Below are positions 1 through 9,593 of a stretch of 64,000 bases of DNA, one piece after another. Position 1 is the stretch's first letter; every line of letters begins with the position of its first letter. The notes beneath the pieces were generated by a model. That model saw only the letters and a list, made by a program, of their open reading frames with translations, searched no databases and was not told the DNA's origin. The DNA is from Succinivibrio dextrinosolvens DSM 3072 (GTDB lineage Bacteria; Pseudomonadota; Gammaproteobacteria; Enterobacterales; Succinivibrionaceae). A program made the position numbers and the translations under genes. The stretch covers positions 1-64,000 of the forward strand of contig NZ_FUXX01000003.1 of assembly GCF_900167015.1 (NCBI RefSeq), in the 5' to 3' direction.

Positions 1-52
1 AACCCTCGACGGTTTTCAAGACCGTTGCATTCAACCGCTCTGCCATCCATCC
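1..52 (-). tRNA. serT: tRNA-Ser (anticodon UGA), 3' part cut off by window edge
   Basis: Read on the minus strand, the sequence opens with the 7-nt acceptor arm GGATGGA, followed by TG, a serine-type D arm (GCAGAGCGGTTGAATG) and an anticodon stem-loop with loop CTTGAAA. The anticodon TGA is complementary to positions 16-18. The variable arm, T arm and 3' acceptor strand lie outside the window. Serine identity rests on the anticodon and the typical D-arm sequence. It lies about 180 bp downstream of pgsA on the same strand. Confidence 0.9.
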
Positions 53-232
53 GTTGAAAACGGAATGCATTATAAGGAGTTTTTTTGAAAAAATAAAGCC
101 TTTTTTTATTAAATTTTTATTATTTTTTCGTAATTAACTTAGTGTTTTTTCTAAAGAAAGCCTTATAAATCGACTTTATTAAAACTTTTGTAAAATAAAA
201 ATAGAATAATCTATTAAACAAAGAAATTAATT

Positions 233-811
233 CTATTTTTCTTCTTTCATGTATACCCATCCAGCCTTCAGATAAATCATCATTGACCAGATAGTAAGAA
301 CAGTTGCAATGATAAGTGCAACCACACCGGCATAAATCATAACCTCGTTATAACGCCAGATTAATCCGGAAATAGCAATCAGCTGAATAGTAGTCTTCCA
401 CTTGCCGATCCAGCTAACAGCCACATTGGCTCTCTTGCCAAGCTCAGCCATCCACTCTCTTAGTGCAGAGACAGTAATTTCTCTTGCAATAATAATCATG
501 GCAGGGATTGTAATAAACTTACCTAAATGAGGATACAGAACATCCCTGTAAAGAGAATAATGCTCAACAATCAGAACCAGAGCTGTACACACAATGATCT
601 TGTCTGCCACAGGATCAAGGAAAGCTCCAAACTTAGTGGTAAGCTTCATTCTTCTTGCAAGGTAACCGTCAAGCAGGTCAGTCAGCGCTGCTATTACAAA
701 GACAATTGCCGCATAGAAATTCGACATATCAGAAGGCATATAAAACAGCATAATGAATACTGGAATCAGGCCTAGTCTGATCAAAGTAAGAATATTTGGA
801 ATATTAAACAT
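233..811 (-). CDS. pgsA: CDP-diacylglycerol--glycerol-3-phosphate 3-phosphatidyltransferase
   Basis: Makes phosphatidylglycerol phosphate from CDP-diacylglycerol and glycerol-3-phosphate in the inner membrane, the committed step to phosphatidylglycerol and cardiolipin. The 192-residue protein has the complete CDP-alcohol phosphatidyltransferase signature: D45, D48-G49, A52-R53, G62, D66 and D70, spaced as DxxDGxxARx8GxxxDxxxD. About five hydrophobic segments surround it (residues 5-25, 33-48, 72-82, 95-112, 158-180). The length is normal for PgsA. The ATG is preceded by AGGA six bases upstream. It follows truA by 33 bp and looks like the last protein gene of the series starting at accD. Confidence 0.95.
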   Translation of the reverse strand: MFNIPNILTLIRLGLIPVFIMLFYMPSDMSNFYAAIVFVIAALTDLLDGYLARRMKLTTKFGAFLDPVADKIIVCTALVLIVEHYSLYRDVLYPHLGKFITIPAMIIIAREITVSALREWMAELGKRANVAVSWIGKWKTTIQLIAISGLIWRYNEVMIYAGVVALIIATVLTIWSMMIYLKAGWVYMKEEK

Positions 812-844
812 AACGTGTCCTAATTTTTTTAGTATTGTAACATG

Positions 845-1630
845 CTATGGCATCCAGATTGGACCAATACATTGTCTTTTAGGTAAATTAAATTCTGCCG
901 GGTAACTTACATCCACAAGATAAAGACCATGTGGCTTAGCTGTTGGGCCTGCAAGATTTCGATCCTTGGCATCAAACATGTCTCTGAACCACTGAACTGA
1001 ATTGGTCTTATTGCCTACAGTTAAAAGAGAGCCCACAATATTTCTTACCATGTGCATCAGAAATGCATTGGCAGCAATATCAAAAACGATATACTGACCA
1101 TATCTGTATACCTTGCAGAAATGAACACAGCGGTTTGATGATCGTGACTCATCTTCGGATGCTCTGAATGAACTGAAATCATGCTCGCCAAGAATATAGT
1201 CGGCAGCTTCCTGCATCAGATCAACATCATAATCTCCCTGATATACAGAAACACCTTTATTCAGAATACCAGGTCTGTAAAGAGTATTCTGAATGATATA
1301 TCTGTAACGTCTTGCTCTGGCAGAAAAACGGGCATGAAAAGAATCATCCACGTGTTTAGCCCAGGTTACAGCAATATCATTTGGAAGATTATTGTTAGTA
1401 CCCATAATCCAGCCTCTGTCAGGTCTCTCCTTTGTCACATCAAAATGAACAACCTGACCTGTGGCGTTTACACCGGCATCGGTTCTGCCAGCACACTGAA
1501 GCTGTATCTCCTCATCGGCAATAATAGAAAGAGCTCTTTCCAACTCGCCCTGTACTGTCTTTAAAGTACTCTGGCGTTGAAATCCAGCGTAATTACTTCC
1601 CTCGTATTCAATACCTAAGGCAATGCGCAC
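845..1630 (-). CDS. truA: tRNA pseudouridine(38-40) synthase
   Basis: Converts uridines 38-40 in the anticodon stem-loop of many tRNAs to pseudouridine. The catalytic aspartate is D51 in the motif [18 protein letters not shown] (residues 47-64), as in TruA. The 261-residue length is normal. The start codon is GTG; a strong AAGGAG five bases before it decides the start. Only 14 bp separate it from the GtrA-like gene. In E. coli truA lies just upstream of accD; here it is downstream in the same transcription direction, so the neighbourhood is conserved but rearranged. Confidence 0.95.
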   Translation of the reverse strand: MRIALGIEYEGSNYAGFQRQSTLKTVQGELERALSIIADEEIQLQCAGRTDAGVNATGQVVHFDVTKERPDRGWIMGTNNNLPNDIAVTWAKHVDDSFHARFSARARRYRYIIQNTLYRPGILNKGVSVYQGDYDVDLMQEAADYILGEHDFSSFRASEDESRSSNRCVHFCKVYRYGQYIVFDIAANAFLMHMVRNIVGSLLTVGNKTNSVQWFRDMFDAKDRNLAGPTAKPHGLYLVDVSYPAEFNLPKRQCIGPIWMP

Positions 1631-1644
1631 AAAAACTCCTTGAA

Positions 1645-2016
1645 TCAGCCTTTGAAAATCTTAAACTTAGCAACAAAATAAGTAATAGCAGTTACAGCAA
1701 CCATTGCAGTAATCAGAGCTGGTAAACCTCTTATATTGCAGAGTACCAGTCCCCATACAATGATATTACGGATTACAAGAGTTGAAACTGCCAGAATGAA
1801 AAAAGATACAGCACTGCCGTCTTTTTTGAAAGTAAAATTCTTATGACCAAAATAAGAAACCCAGAATGCAGTTATAAAAGCAACACTTGTAATAATATTC
1901 TCATGTAATGATGTTGCAAAAACCAGAGCAGTAGTAACAGCAAGATCTACCAGAGTTGCAGCTCCACCAACTATAACAAACCTTACAAGCTCGTAAAAAC
2001 TTTTCTTAGAATCCAT
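1645..2016 (-). CDS. GtrA-like membrane protein (polyprenyl-linked sugar flippase)
   Basis: A four-helix integral membrane protein of 123 residues matching the GtrA family, proposed to flip undecaprenyl-phosphate-linked sugar across the inner membrane. Visible marks are the N-terminal [19 protein letters not shown] segment, a central [13 protein letters not shown] stretch and a basic C-terminus. An upstream in-frame TTG at 2070 would add 18 residues without hydrophobic character, so I chose ATG 2016, after which the protein starts like other family members. It follows the GT2 enzyme, the classic GtrB-GtrA pairing in O-antigen glucosylation and lipid-sugar modification. The actual sugar and acceptor are unknown. 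Confidence 0.8.
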   Translation of the reverse strand: MDSKKSFYELVRFVIVGGAATLVDLAVTTALVFATSLHENIITSVAFITAFWVSYFGHKNFTFKKDGSAVSFFILAVSTLVIRNIIVWGLVLCNIRGLPALITAMVAVTAITYFVAKFKIFKG

Positions 2017-2142
2017 ATTCTCTACAAACAAAATCCACTTATGAAAGTGGAACAGAGCGCAAAAGCGCAAAAGTTAATTCTACTTAAATACATAAGGTCA
2101 GTATCCGCTCTATTAACAGACACTGACCATGCTGAGACTATA

Positions 2143-3195
2143 TTAGGCTTTAACTTCTTCTTTAGAAGTAAGCTTTTTTACACTGTTCTCATTTGAGTTG
2201 TAGGCAATACCAACCTCGGTAGATGAGATTCCCTGAGGAATCTTCTTTGCAAGAGGACCAGTAATTGACTGAGCAACATACACAGGTCTCCCTTTAACTT
2301 CCTGAGATAATCTGCCCACATATTCACCAAGAATACCGATTGATATCAGCTGAACTGCACCTAAAAACAGGATCACACAGATCAAGGTTGTATAACCGGC
2401 GGTTGGGTTACCGAAAATCATGGTCTTAAAAATATTCCAGGTCATGTAGATCAGAGACAGAAGTCCAATAAAGCCACCAATATATGACCATACCTTTAAA
2501 GGCAGTGATGAGAAGGCAAAAATACCGTCCAATGCAAAGTTCCAGAGCTTCCAGTAATTCCACTTGGTCTCACCTGCAACTCTTTCTGGTCTTGTATAGC
2601 CAACCCCCTTTGAGCTGAAGCCTGGCCATGCATAAAGAGCCTTCATGAAACGATTACGTTCCTTCAAAGTCTTCAGAATATCAATAATCTTTCTATCAAT
2701 CAGTCTGAAATCACCAACATTTGAAGGGATCTTGACCTTTCCTGACATCTTGTTGAATACATAATAGAAGCCCTCTGATGATACACGCTTAGTGTTGGTA
2801 TCACTTGAACGGTCCTCTCTTACACCGTATACAGTATCGATTCCCTCGTCACGCCAGATTCTGATGAATTCCAGAACCAGCTCAGGAGGATCCTGCAGAT
2901 CAACATCAATAGGAACAATTGCATCTGACTGAACAAGATCAAGGGCAGCAGACATAGCTGCTTCCTTACCGAAATTTCTTGATAGTCTGATTAAGCTGAT
3001 CTTCTTGTCATTTTTCTGAAGTTTTTCAATAAGTTCTACAGTATTATCTGATGAGCCGTCATCAATAAATACAATTTCAATATGCTCAATCTCTGCAGCT
3101 AACTTTTCATTAACTGTTTTAACAAAAGTTTCAACTGTTTCATGTTCGTTATAAACAGGAACAATCAAAGCAACCTTATAATCAGGATTTCTCAT
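2143..3195 (-). CDS. GT2 glycosyltransferase, GtrB/ArnC/DPM1-like, with C-terminal membrane helices
   Basis: Probably transfers a sugar from a nucleotide donor to undecaprenyl phosphate on the cytoplasmic face. Of the 350 residues, about 1-230 form a GT-A domain with the DDG motif (FIDDGSSDN) and a DxD-like VDLQDPPEL metal site. Two membrane helices follow (about 232-256 and 266-292), then a family-typical SQEVKGRPVY segment. The last 35 residues are a polar tail of unknown role. The next gene encodes a GtrA flippase, which supports a lipid-linked sugar pathway. AAGG precedes the ATG. The exact donor (glucose, mannose or other) cannot be read from the sequence. Confidence 0.88.
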   Translation of the reverse strand: MRNPDYKVALIVPVYNEHETVETFVKTVNEKLAAEIEHIEIVFIDDGSSDNTVELIEKLQKNDKKISLIRLSRNFGKEAAMSAALDLVQSDAIVPIDVDLQDPPELVLEFIRIWRDEGIDTVYGVREDRSSDTNTKRVSSEGFYYVFNKMSGKVKIPSNVGDFRLIDRKIIDILKTLKERNRFMKALYAWPGFSSKGVGYTRPERVAGETKWNYWKLWNFALDGIFAFSSLPLKVWSYIGGFIGLLSLIYMTWNIFKTMIFGNPTAGYTTLICVILFLGAVQLISIGILGEYVGRLSQEVKGRPVYVAQSITGPLAKKIPQGISSTEVGIAYNSNENSVKKLTSKEEVKA

Positions 3196-3207
3196 AAAAA
3201 ACCTTCT

Positions 3208-3873
3208 TTAATCAGTTAAAAACTCATGTCTTGATGATGGGTTGGTCTTGAAAAGACCACCTAAGGCTGTTGTTGTGGTCTCAGAAGTCTGATCCTTAAC
3301 CCCTCTGGATTTTACACAGTAATGTGTAGCAGTGATGGTTACAGCAACATTTTTAGTATCCAGTAGAGTCTGTAGAGCTACTTTTATCTGCTGTGTAAGT
3401 CTTTCCTGCACCTGAGGTCTGTGACCAAAAAACTGAACTATACGGTTAACCTTGGATAAACCAATAATTTTATCCGATGGCATATAGGCCACTTTAGCCA
3501 CACCATCCATAACAACAAAATGATGTTCGCAGGTTGATGTAACGGTAATATTGCATACCTTTACCATTTCATCAAAATGCATCTTGTTTTCAAATACACT
3601 AACTTTTGGAAAATTTCTGTAATCAAGTCCTGAAAAGACTTCATCTACAAACATTCTTGCAACACGGGATGGAGTTTCTGAAAGAGAGTCATCTGACAGA
3701 TCAAGACCTAAGGTAGTCATAATGGATGACATATGAGAACGGATGATATCCTTCTTCTCTTCAGATGTCAGTCCGTTATCCACCCAAGGAGATTCCAGTC
3801 CGTGCCTTATTAAGGCATCTCTTACTAATATTGCTTCAGGAGACAGTTCTGAATTATTTGTCTGAGTAGTCAT
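3208..3873 (-). CDS. folE: GTP cyclohydrolase I
   Basis: Turns GTP into 7,8-dihydroneopterin triphosphate, the first step of tetrahydrofolate (and queuosine) synthesis. The 221-residue protein carries the zinc ligands C115, H118 (STCEHHF) and C186 (HYCVKSRGV), and the active-site [10 protein letters not shown] segment (151-160). Length and N-terminal helix resemble the E. coli enzyme. The start codon lies inside the 3' end of the NIF3-family gene (20 bp overlap), so the two are translationally linked. Two other folate genes are in the window: folC in this cluster and folP at 35.6 kb. Confidence 0.95.
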   Translation of the reverse strand: MTTQTNNSELSPEAILVRDALIRHGLESPWVDNGLTSEEKKDIIRSHMSSIMTTLGLDLSDDSLSETPSRVARMFVDEVFSGLDYRNFPKVSVFENKMHFDEMVKVCNITVTSTCEHHFVVMDGVAKVAYMPSDKIIGLSKVNRIVQFFGHRPQVQERLTQQIKVALQTLLDTKNVAVTITATHYCVKSRGVKDQTSETTTTALGGLFKTNPSSRHEFLTD

Positions 3874-4645
3874 AGATACTTACTTCGTTTTCGACATTAA
3901 AATGCAGATGAATATGTTCAATATCAAACCTGCGGGCAATATGATCGCCTAAAAGTTTGATGCCGCCCTGTTCTGAGGCGTCATGTCCTAAAACAAAAAC
4001 AGGAGTACCTGTTTCCTTGGACATATGATAGGTCTGCTCATTCACATCACCTGTAATCAAAGCCTGAAAGCCAGGAACATAATTTGAGTCAATCAGGAAC
4101 GAGCCTGAACCTGAACATACGGTTACATCTGAGATAAGAGTATCTCTATCGCAGTGACCTAAGACCGAAACTGAAGTCTGAAGAGAATCTGCAAGTAAAG
4201 ATGCTATTTCACTTATTGATTGTTTCTTTGAAAAAGAGCCCTTCATGGCAATTGAAGATGGGTCGCCAGGGCTTACATAATCAATATTCTTTAAATCCAG
4301 AAGATGGCACAGATAGCTGTTGTTACCAACTTCCATGTTGGCATCAAGAGGAAGGTGATATGCCAGAAGATTGATATTTGACTCCAGAATTGCGGAATAT
4401 CTTTCCTTTAAGGTTCCGCAGATAGGAGACATCTGCCCCTTCCAGAGAAGACCATGATGAACCAGAAGTGTATCTGCACCTTCTTCAATTGCTGCATCAA
4501 TTGCCTCAAGAGAAGCTGTAACCGCGGTTGCGATTTTAGTGCAGTTCTTAAAACCTTCGATCTGCAGTCCGTTCAGTGAAGCATCATGAAATGCTCCAAC
4601 ATCAAGATAAGATGAAAGGTAGGCTGTTAGTTCATCAATCTGCAT
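3854..4645 (-). CDS. ybgI: NIF3/YbgI (DUF34) family dinuclear metal protein
   Basis: A 263-residue member of the NIF3/DUF34 family, often annotated as GTP cyclohydrolase 1 type 2, although the in vivo role is debated. Metal ligands are visible: H63 and H64 (VHHGLLW), D101 ([12 protein letters not shown]) and the C-terminal pair H221 and E225 (GHDASEQGG), so the dinuclear site is complete. It overlaps folE by 20 bp. AAGGTG lies just before the ATG. The overlap with a true GTP cyclohydrolase is a context clue that the family acts near folate or GTP-derived metabolism, but this is inference. Confidence 0.85.
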   Translation of the reverse strand: MQIDELTAYLSSYLDVGAFHDASLNGLQIEGFKNCTKIATAVTASLEAIDAAIEEGADTLLVHHGLLWKGQMSPICGTLKERYSAILESNINLLAYHLPLDANMEVGNNSYLCHLLDLKNIDYVSPGDPSSIAMKGSFSKKQSISEIASLLADSLQTSVSVLGHCDRDTLISDVTVCSGSGSFLIDSNYVPGFQALITGDVNEQTYHMSKETGTPVFVLGHDASEQGGIKLLGDHIARRFDIEHIHLHFNVENEVSIYDYSDK

Positions 4646-4666
4646 TTGGTCACCTTCTGTAATGAC

Positions 4667-4685
4667 TACGATTTAGTATCGTAGG
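4667..4685. repeat. Small inverted repeat between dedD and ybgI
   Basis: CTACGAT, a 5-nt spacer TTAGT, and ATCGTAG form a perfect 7-bp inverted repeat in the 53-bp gap. There is no T-run on either side, so it is not an obvious terminator. It may be an RNA hairpin separating expression of two genes in one transcript. Confidence 0.35.
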
Positions 4686-4698
4686 ATTTCAAGCCGTT

Positions 4699-5499
4699 TT
4701 ATAAAGTCTGAACCATACATTTAATCTTGGTCTTTGCCTGAACTCTCTGACAGATACCCTGTACTGAAGCTCTATTCTTTGAGGTTCCGGCGTAAACCTT
4801 AATTAAAGGCTTTCCATTGATATTAACATTCTGAGTAACAGGAGAAAAACCAGCACTCTTTAACTGAGAGATAACCTGCTGAGCGCCAGCCTTCTTAGAG
4901 AACACTCCAACCTGAGCAGCATAGTTTCCAGAAGCTAAAGCATTTGCTTCTGCCTTTGGAGCTGCAGTCGTCTGAGTATTTGCCTTTGGAGCGGCAGCAG
5001 CTGCTGAGTGGCTTGATTTTAAGGTTTCACTCTTTACAGTCTGATTAGAAACACTTGGAAGAGTGGCACTCTGAGATGAATTGGTTGGAGTTGCAACCTC
5101 AAGCTCAGATGATGCAAACATGTTGTCATCTGGAATTTCTGCAACATCAACAGTATTAGAACTTGCTGTATCAGACTGCTTTGTCTTTAAGGCATCAAAA
5201 GGAGAATCTGCCTTTGGCTGAACCTGAGTCTTGGAAACAGAATCATCAATAGGCTCAAGCAGATCAGAATAGTCATGCTCACCTGCAGATACCAGCTGAC
5301 CGTTATTGTCAGTTACAGCGCCTTCAGGTGTGATTGCAATTGCATCTGTATTCTTCTTTGCAACAACATCATCCTTCATCAGGAATGGCATAAAAATCAG
5401 AATAACTGATAATAAAACCAGAAAGCCCACAATTCTGTTTCTCAGGCTTTTAGAAATAGTCTTTCCTTCTTTTTTAGTTGTTTCGTTATTCTCAGTCAT
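4699..5499 (-). CDS. dedD: SPOR-domain cell division protein, DedD-like
   Basis: An inner-membrane bitopic protein of 266 residues. It has a short cytoplasmic N-terminus (1-22), one transmembrane helix (about 23-41), a long low-complexity Ser/Thr/Ala/Gln linker, and a C-terminal SPOR domain (about 190-266) that in this family binds denuded septal peptidoglycan. Gene order accD-folC-dedD equals that of E. coli, which supports DedD over other SPOR proteins. It starts one base after the folC stop, so translation is probably coupled. The linker is longer than in E. coli DedD, and the cvpA-purF pair that follows in E. coli is missing here. Confidence 0.85.
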   Translation of the reverse strand: MTENNETTKKEGKTISKSLRNRIVGFLVLLSVILIFMPFLMKDDVVAKKNTDAIAITPEGAVTDNNGQLVSAGEHDYSDLLEPIDDSVSKTQVQPKADSPFDALKTKQSDTASSNTVDVAEIPDDNMFASSELEVATPTNSSQSATLPSVSNQTVKSETLKSSHSAAAAAPKANTQTTAAPKAEANALASGNYAAQVGVFSKKAGAQQVISQLKSAGFSPVTQNVNINGKPLIKVYAGTSKNRASVQGICQRVQAKTKIKCMVQTL

Positions 5500-5500
5500 A

Positions 5501-6811
5501 TTAGTTCCCGATATTTGTTGTCTTTAAAGCCTTAACAGCTTCGGTTACAGTAACAAATGAGCCGATTACATAAATTTCATCATTGATTTCTGCATCAGCC
5601 AAACAGTCATTCAAAGACTCTTCAACTGTTGAATATGATTTTACCAAATCTTTATCAACACCATCTGCAATTAGAGCATTATACAGTCTTTGGGCTTTTT
5701 CTCCTCGCTCTGTAGGCAGAGAAGATACATAAAAATTATCAAAGGAGTCTTTAAGGATCTTTAGAACTGATTCTATATCCTTATCCTTTAGCATACCAAT
5801 AACAGCACGTCTTTTAGCTAACTTGGTCTTTTTATTAAGAACATCTCTTAAATGCTCTGCTGCAGGAGGATTATGTGCAACATCCAGATAAATCGAAGGA
5901 CTGTGATGCACACACTGCATACGACCAGGCAGTGACACCTCTGTTATGGCTTTAACTATAGCACTACCTGAGATTTTATACCCTTTTTCCAAAAGCAGAT
6001 GAATAACTTTCAGAGCAACAGGAGCACAAATCTCTGGAATTCGTGGCTTAGGATATTCAAATGAAGTAACAATCGAACTTCCCTTCTGCACATATCTGAA
6101 TTTTGTATCAAATACACCGCTAAAATCAACACCTTCAACATGTAGAGAGGCATTGCGTTCCTTGCAGATCTGAGAAATTCTATATAAAGGTTCTGGCTTC
6201 ATCCTGCCAACAACCACAACAGAATTATCTTTGATGATACCGGCCTTTTCCTCAGCAATCTTCTCAAGAGTATCTCCAAGGATATGAGTATGATCAAGAC
6301 CAATTGAGGTAATCACACTTATGTCGGAATCAAGAGCATTAACAGCATCAAGTCGGCCGCCAAGACCTATTTCCATAACAGCAACTTTAACCTTGGCTCT
6401 GTCAAAACATACAAAGCCGGCTAATGTTGTGAACTCAAAATAGGTTAACGGAACATCCTTAGAATTGTCATATACCAGAGAAAAAGCTTCACATAAAAGT
6501 TCATCACTGACAGGAGTCCCGTCAATCATAATTCGTTCATTGAACTTTAGTAAGTGAGGAGAGGTATACAGGCCGGTAGAAATACCGCTGAAAGAAAGTG
6601 CAGAAGAAACAAGAGCAGCAGTTGAGCCCTTACCGTTTGTTCCTGCGATTTCGATTTTTAATGCTTGTTTAAGAGAATCTAAAGAAAGTCTGGAAATAAC
6701 TTTCTGAACACGAGAAAGGCCCAGCTCCATCTTAGTTGGATTTAGGCCTTCTATATAATCAAGCCAGGCATCAAGAGAGCCAGGCTTATCACTATTATTT
6801 TTATTAGTCAT
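5501..6811 (-). CDS. folC: Dihydrofolate synthase / folylpolyglutamate synthase
   Basis: Adds glutamate to dihydropteroate and then extends polyglutamate tails on folates, using ATP. The 436-residue protein has the Mur-ligase-type P-loop AGTNGKGST (56-64), the GGRLDAVNALDSD segment with magnesium ligands, and the DVAHNPPAA motif in the C-terminal domain. Length is normal. It follows accD by 42 bp (with a small hairpin between) and precedes dedD by 1 bp. Confidence 0.95.
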   Translation of the reverse strand: MTNKNNSDKPGSLDAWLDYIEGLNPTKMELGLSRVQKVISRLSLDSLKQALKIEIAGTNGKGSTAALVSSALSFSGISTGLYTSPHLLKFNERIMIDGTPVSDELLCEAFSLVYDNSKDVPLTYFEFTTLAGFVCFDRAKVKVAVMEIGLGGRLDAVNALDSDISVITSIGLDHTHILGDTLEKIAEEKAGIIKDNSVVVVGRMKPEPLYRISQICKERNASLHVEGVDFSGVFDTKFRYVQKGSSIVTSFEYPKPRIPEICAPVALKVIHLLLEKGYKISGSAIVKAITEVSLPGRMQCVHHSPSIYLDVAHNPPAAEHLRDVLNKKTKLAKRRAVIGMLKDKDIESVLKILKDSFDNFYVSSLPTERGEKAQRLYNALIADGVDKDLVKSYSTVEESLNDCLADAEINDEIYVIGSFVTVTEAVKALKTTNIGN

Positions 6812-6825
6812 CCTATATCAACAAA

Positions 6826-6847
6826 ATTCTCTGCCTAAGCAGAGAAT
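6826..6847 (-). terminator. Hairpin between accD and folC (attenuator-like)
   Basis: ATTCTCTGC / GCAGAGAAT forms a perfect 9-bp stem with a 4-nt loop, seven bases after the accD stop. On the minus strand the hairpin is followed by TTTTG, a short U-tract. It may terminate part of the transcripts and so reduce folC-dedD expression relative to accD. Confidence 0.5.
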
Positions 6848-6853
6848 AATGTC

Positions 6854-7825
6854 CTAAATCTTAACATCTGAAGATTCAACTACCTGAGCGTCAACAGAAT
6901 TCTGGGTCTTCTGAGCTTTCTTACGGTGTTTAGCTGCAGTCTTTACCTCAATCAGAGGAGTGTCTGGATTCTGAGAACCTAAAAGAAGTGCAACAAGATC
7001 TGCGACCTCATCTCTCATGCGAGCTCTGGTTACGATCATATCGATAGCACCCTTTTCAACCAGGAACTCAGCTCTCTGGAAGCCCTCTGGAAGTTTCTCT
7101 CTAACAGTCTGCTCAATAACACGAGGACCAGCGAAACCAATCAGAGCATTTGGCTCTGCGATATTAACATCACCAAGCATTGCAAGTGAAGCACTAACAC
7201 CACCCATGGTTGGGTCGGTCAGAACACTGATAAATGGAAGATGAGCCTTTGATAGCTTAGCAAGAGCAGCAGAGGTCTTAGCCATCTGCATAAGTGAGAA
7301 TAATGACTCCTGCATACGTGCACCACCTGAGGTTGCAAAGCAGATTAAAGCACGGTGGGTACGTAGACATTCCTCAACAGCGGCACAGAATCTTGCACCA
7401 ACAACTGAGCCCATGGAACCAGCCATGAAATCAAACTCAAAAGCACAGGCAACAACAGGAAGGCCTTTTAGAGAACCTTTGATTACAACAATAGCATCCT
7501 TTTCGCCAGACTTTTTCTGAGCTGCGGTGAATCTATCCTTGTACTTCTTAAGATCCTTGAATTTTAGAATATCCTTTGGCTCTAAATCCTCAGCAAGCTC
7601 CTCTCTGCCATCCTTATCCAGGAATGAATCAAGACGAACTCTTGCCTTGATGTGCATATGATGACCGCACTTAGGGCAGACATTTAGATTTCTTTCTAAC
7701 TCTGCTCTATATAAAACCTGATCACAAGCTGAACATTTTGTCCAAACACCTTCAGGGATCTCGTGTTTGGTTCCACCAATAATTGATGGTGTTGCTTTGT
7801 GTAAAAGATTCTCAAGCCAACTCAT
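6854..7825 (-). CDS. accD: Acetyl-CoA carboxylase carboxyltransferase subunit beta
   Basis: The beta half of the carboxyltransferase that makes malonyl-CoA for fatty acid synthesis; works with AccA. The N-terminal zinc ribbon is complete (C31, C34, C50, C53), followed by the crotonase-fold carboxyltransferase domain with [12 protein letters not shown] and the [21 protein letters not shown] region. The 323-residue protein has a Lys/Gln/Ser-rich tail. AAGGT precedes the ATG. The gene heads the minus-strand series that runs to the tRNA; the promoter must lie in the 455-bp gap upstream. Confidence 0.96.
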   Translation of the reverse strand: MSWLENLLHKATPSIIGGTKHEIPEGVWTKCSACDQVLYRAELERNLNVCPKCGHHMHIKARVRLDSFLDKDGREELAEDLEPKDILKFKDLKKYKDRFTAAQKKSGEKDAIVVIKGSLKGLPVVACAFEFDFMAGSMGSVVGARFCAAVEECLRTHRALICFATSGGARMQESLFSLMQMAKTSAALAKLSKAHLPFISVLTDPTMGGVSASLAMLGDVNIAEPNALIGFAGPRVIEQTVREKLPEGFQRAEFLVEKGAIDMIVTRARMRDEVADLVALLLGSQNPDTPLIEVKTAAKHRKKAQKTQNSVDAQVVESSDVKI

Positions 7826-8280
7826 ATTAACTGTACCTTAATAAATAAAATTTAAAAAAACTTCTCCACAAAATTCCCGATAAAAAGAATTCCGTGAAAG
7901 TTTATTTATGAAATCCTTTAAATCTGCGATCCCATCAACAAATGTGTTACATAAAACCGCAAACAGCAGTCAAAACAATCGACGTATCTGACCTGTTACA
8001 ATAATCAGTAAATTCAAGAACAGGACAAATTATACTACTCTTTACTGTATTGATTTTTAAGTGTTGTGTATTTTAACAAAAAAAATCAATAAAAAACATG
8101 TGCCGAAAAAATATGATGCTGTTCGTATTTTGAATCAACCACTTCATCTTCCTCAAAAAATACAGGCACAGGGATTATGCTTTTTTGTAGACAATGTCTC
8201 AAACAGCACAATCCACGCTCAAGCTTATATATGCCGCAACCTATAATAACCATGTATGTTAGGCATTTAGGATACATGTA
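7826..8280. promoter_or_regulatory. 455-bp divergent intergenic region (accD / antiporter)
   Basis: No convincing gene is visible; short reading frames here lack a ribosome site and any family resemblance. It must hold the promoters of accD (leftward) and the antiporter gene (rightward). One inverted repeat stands out: ATTGATTTTT at 8049-8058 and AAAAATCAAT at 8081-8090, with a 22-bp spacer. That could be an operator or a weak terminator-like structure. AGGA at about 8269 serves the antiporter start. Confidence 0.5.
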
Positions 8281-9537
8281 ATGACTGATTTTCTTCCTCT
8301 TATAATTACCCTGCTGTTTTTGGTTATAGTATTTAACTTCATTAACAGAAAATTCTTTCATTTTTCCTATGAAATAGCTCTAATGCTTTTTGCAACAGTA
8401 TTAGGAACCGTCTTTATCGGACTGAGCAACTTTTTTCTGGATACCTCTATAGGTAAAGTTCTGGATAAATTACAGCCAATCAACATAGAATCATTCCTGA
8501 TGGACGGAGCTCTGTGCTTTATGCTTTTTGCAGGAGCCTGTCATCTGAAAATATCAGACTTTTTAAAACAGGCCAGATCAGTCGGCATATATTCATTTCT
8601 GGCAACATTTCTCGGTGCTGTAATCTACGGTCTGATTTTCTACGCCTTTGTCCGAGTCTTTTCAATCGGTATGTCCTTTGCCGAATGTCTGATGCTAGGA
8701 AGTATCATCTCACCAACCGATCCTATTGCAGCAACAAGTATTCTTAACAAATTCGGTCTGCCACAGAAAACCGGTTTTTTAATCGAGGCAGAATCTCTTC
8801 TTAATGACGGTGTAGGTGTTGCGGTATTTGTCTGCTTCTCTGGTCTTGTAATTGCCAATGCAACTCCTGACAGCACAGTCTTTTCAGTGCTTATTCACCA
8901 GCTGGCAGGAGCCATGGTCATAGGTGCCCTTGTAAGCTTTGTCTGCTTTAATCTTCTAAGCAAGGAAGATGATTTCAAACAGAGAATATATATAAGTCTT
9001 CTCTGTGTTTCACTCTCATACATACTCTGTCAGTACTTTAACTGTTCAGGAGCTATTGCCTGTGTTGTCTGCGGAATCATGTTCTCCAGCTGGAGAGAAA
9101 AACAGACTGAGGATGTTCAGGCATCATTTGGCAATTTTGATGTCTGCTGGGAGGCCATTGATCATTTTCTAAATTCAGTACTCTATGTCATCATGGGCCT
9201 ATCTGTACTTCTCATCATGAACATGAATGCCGTGCTGGTAATCTGTCTTGCAACTATCTTCAGTAATCTTATTGGCAGAGGAGCAAGCGTCTATTTCTGC
9301 ACCTTCTTTATAAAGGAAATACCAGACAACTTCTCAAGAAACGGATTTACTACACTTATGACCTGGGGTGGACTCAGAGGAGGACTGTGCATTGCTCTTG
9401 CTATGAGTACACAGAATATGGTCAGCGAAGAGCATTTCCAGTACATAATGGGAGCAACCTATGCAATAGTGTTCTTCACCACTGTTATACAGGGACTGAC
9501 TCTGAAAAAAGTATACGGATTTATAAGAAAGGATTAG
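8281..9537 (+). CDS. CPA1-family Na+(K+)/H+ antiporter
   Basis: An inner-membrane cation/proton antiporter of 418 residues with about 12 hydrophobic helices. The CPA1 hallmark is clear: SPTDPIAATSILNKFGLP, then EAESLLNDGVGVAVFV, holding the ion-binding Asp pair region. A C-terminal TWGGLRGGLCIALA helix is also typical of NhaP/NHE proteins. It likely exports sodium for pH and salt homeostasis. It lacks the long cytoplasmic C-terminal domain of some CPA1 members. It stands alone, with a hairpin after the stop. NhaP1 or NhaP2 subtype cannot be decided. Confidence 0.9.
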   Translation: MTDFLPLIITLLFLVIVFNFINRKFFHFSYEIALMLFATVLGTVFIGLSNFFLDTSIGKVLDKLQPINIESFLMDGALCFMLFAGACHLKISDFLKQARSVGIYSFLATFLGAVIYGLIFYAFVRVFSIGMSFAECLMLGSIISPTDPIAATSILNKFGLPQKTGFLIEAESLLNDGVGVAVFVCFSGLVIANATPDSTVFSVLIHQLAGAMVIGALVSFVCFNLLSKEDDFKQRIYISLLCVSLSYILCQYFNCSGAIACVVCGIMFSSWREKQTEDVQASFGNFDVCWEAIDHFLNSVLYVIMGLSVLLIMNMNAVLVICLATIFSNLIGRGASVYFCTFFIKEIPDNFSRNGFTTLMTWGGLRGGLCIALAMSTQNMVSEEHFQYIMGATYAIVFFTTVIQGLTLKKVYGFIRKD

Positions 9538-9544
9538 CAAAGAT

Positions 9545-9571
9545 GCAGTTACAGCTTTTTACTGTAACTGC
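9545..9571. terminator. Hairpin between convergent genes
   Basis: GCAGTTACAG, loop CTTTTTA, CTGTAACTGC: a perfect 10-bp stem directly after the antiporter stop and before the end of the convergent outer-membrane gene. There is no good T-run right after it on the plus strand, so terminator strength is uncertain. The position suits a two-way terminator. Confidence 0.55.
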
Positions 9572-9593
9572 GTAATAAAAAAATAATCAGACT

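Noticed and set aside
1-52. tRNA-Ser as attachment site of an integrated element
   Set aside because: No integrase or duplicated tRNA 3' end is visible inside the window; flanking genes are housekeeping.
1645-2070. Longer GtrA-like protein from TTG 2070
   Set aside because: Adds 18 hydrophilic residues before the conserved start; a rare start codon with no ribosome site.
8061-8361. Small overlapping genes on both strands upstream of the antiporter
   Set aside because: No ribosome site, no family-like pattern, and they overlap each other and the antiporter start.
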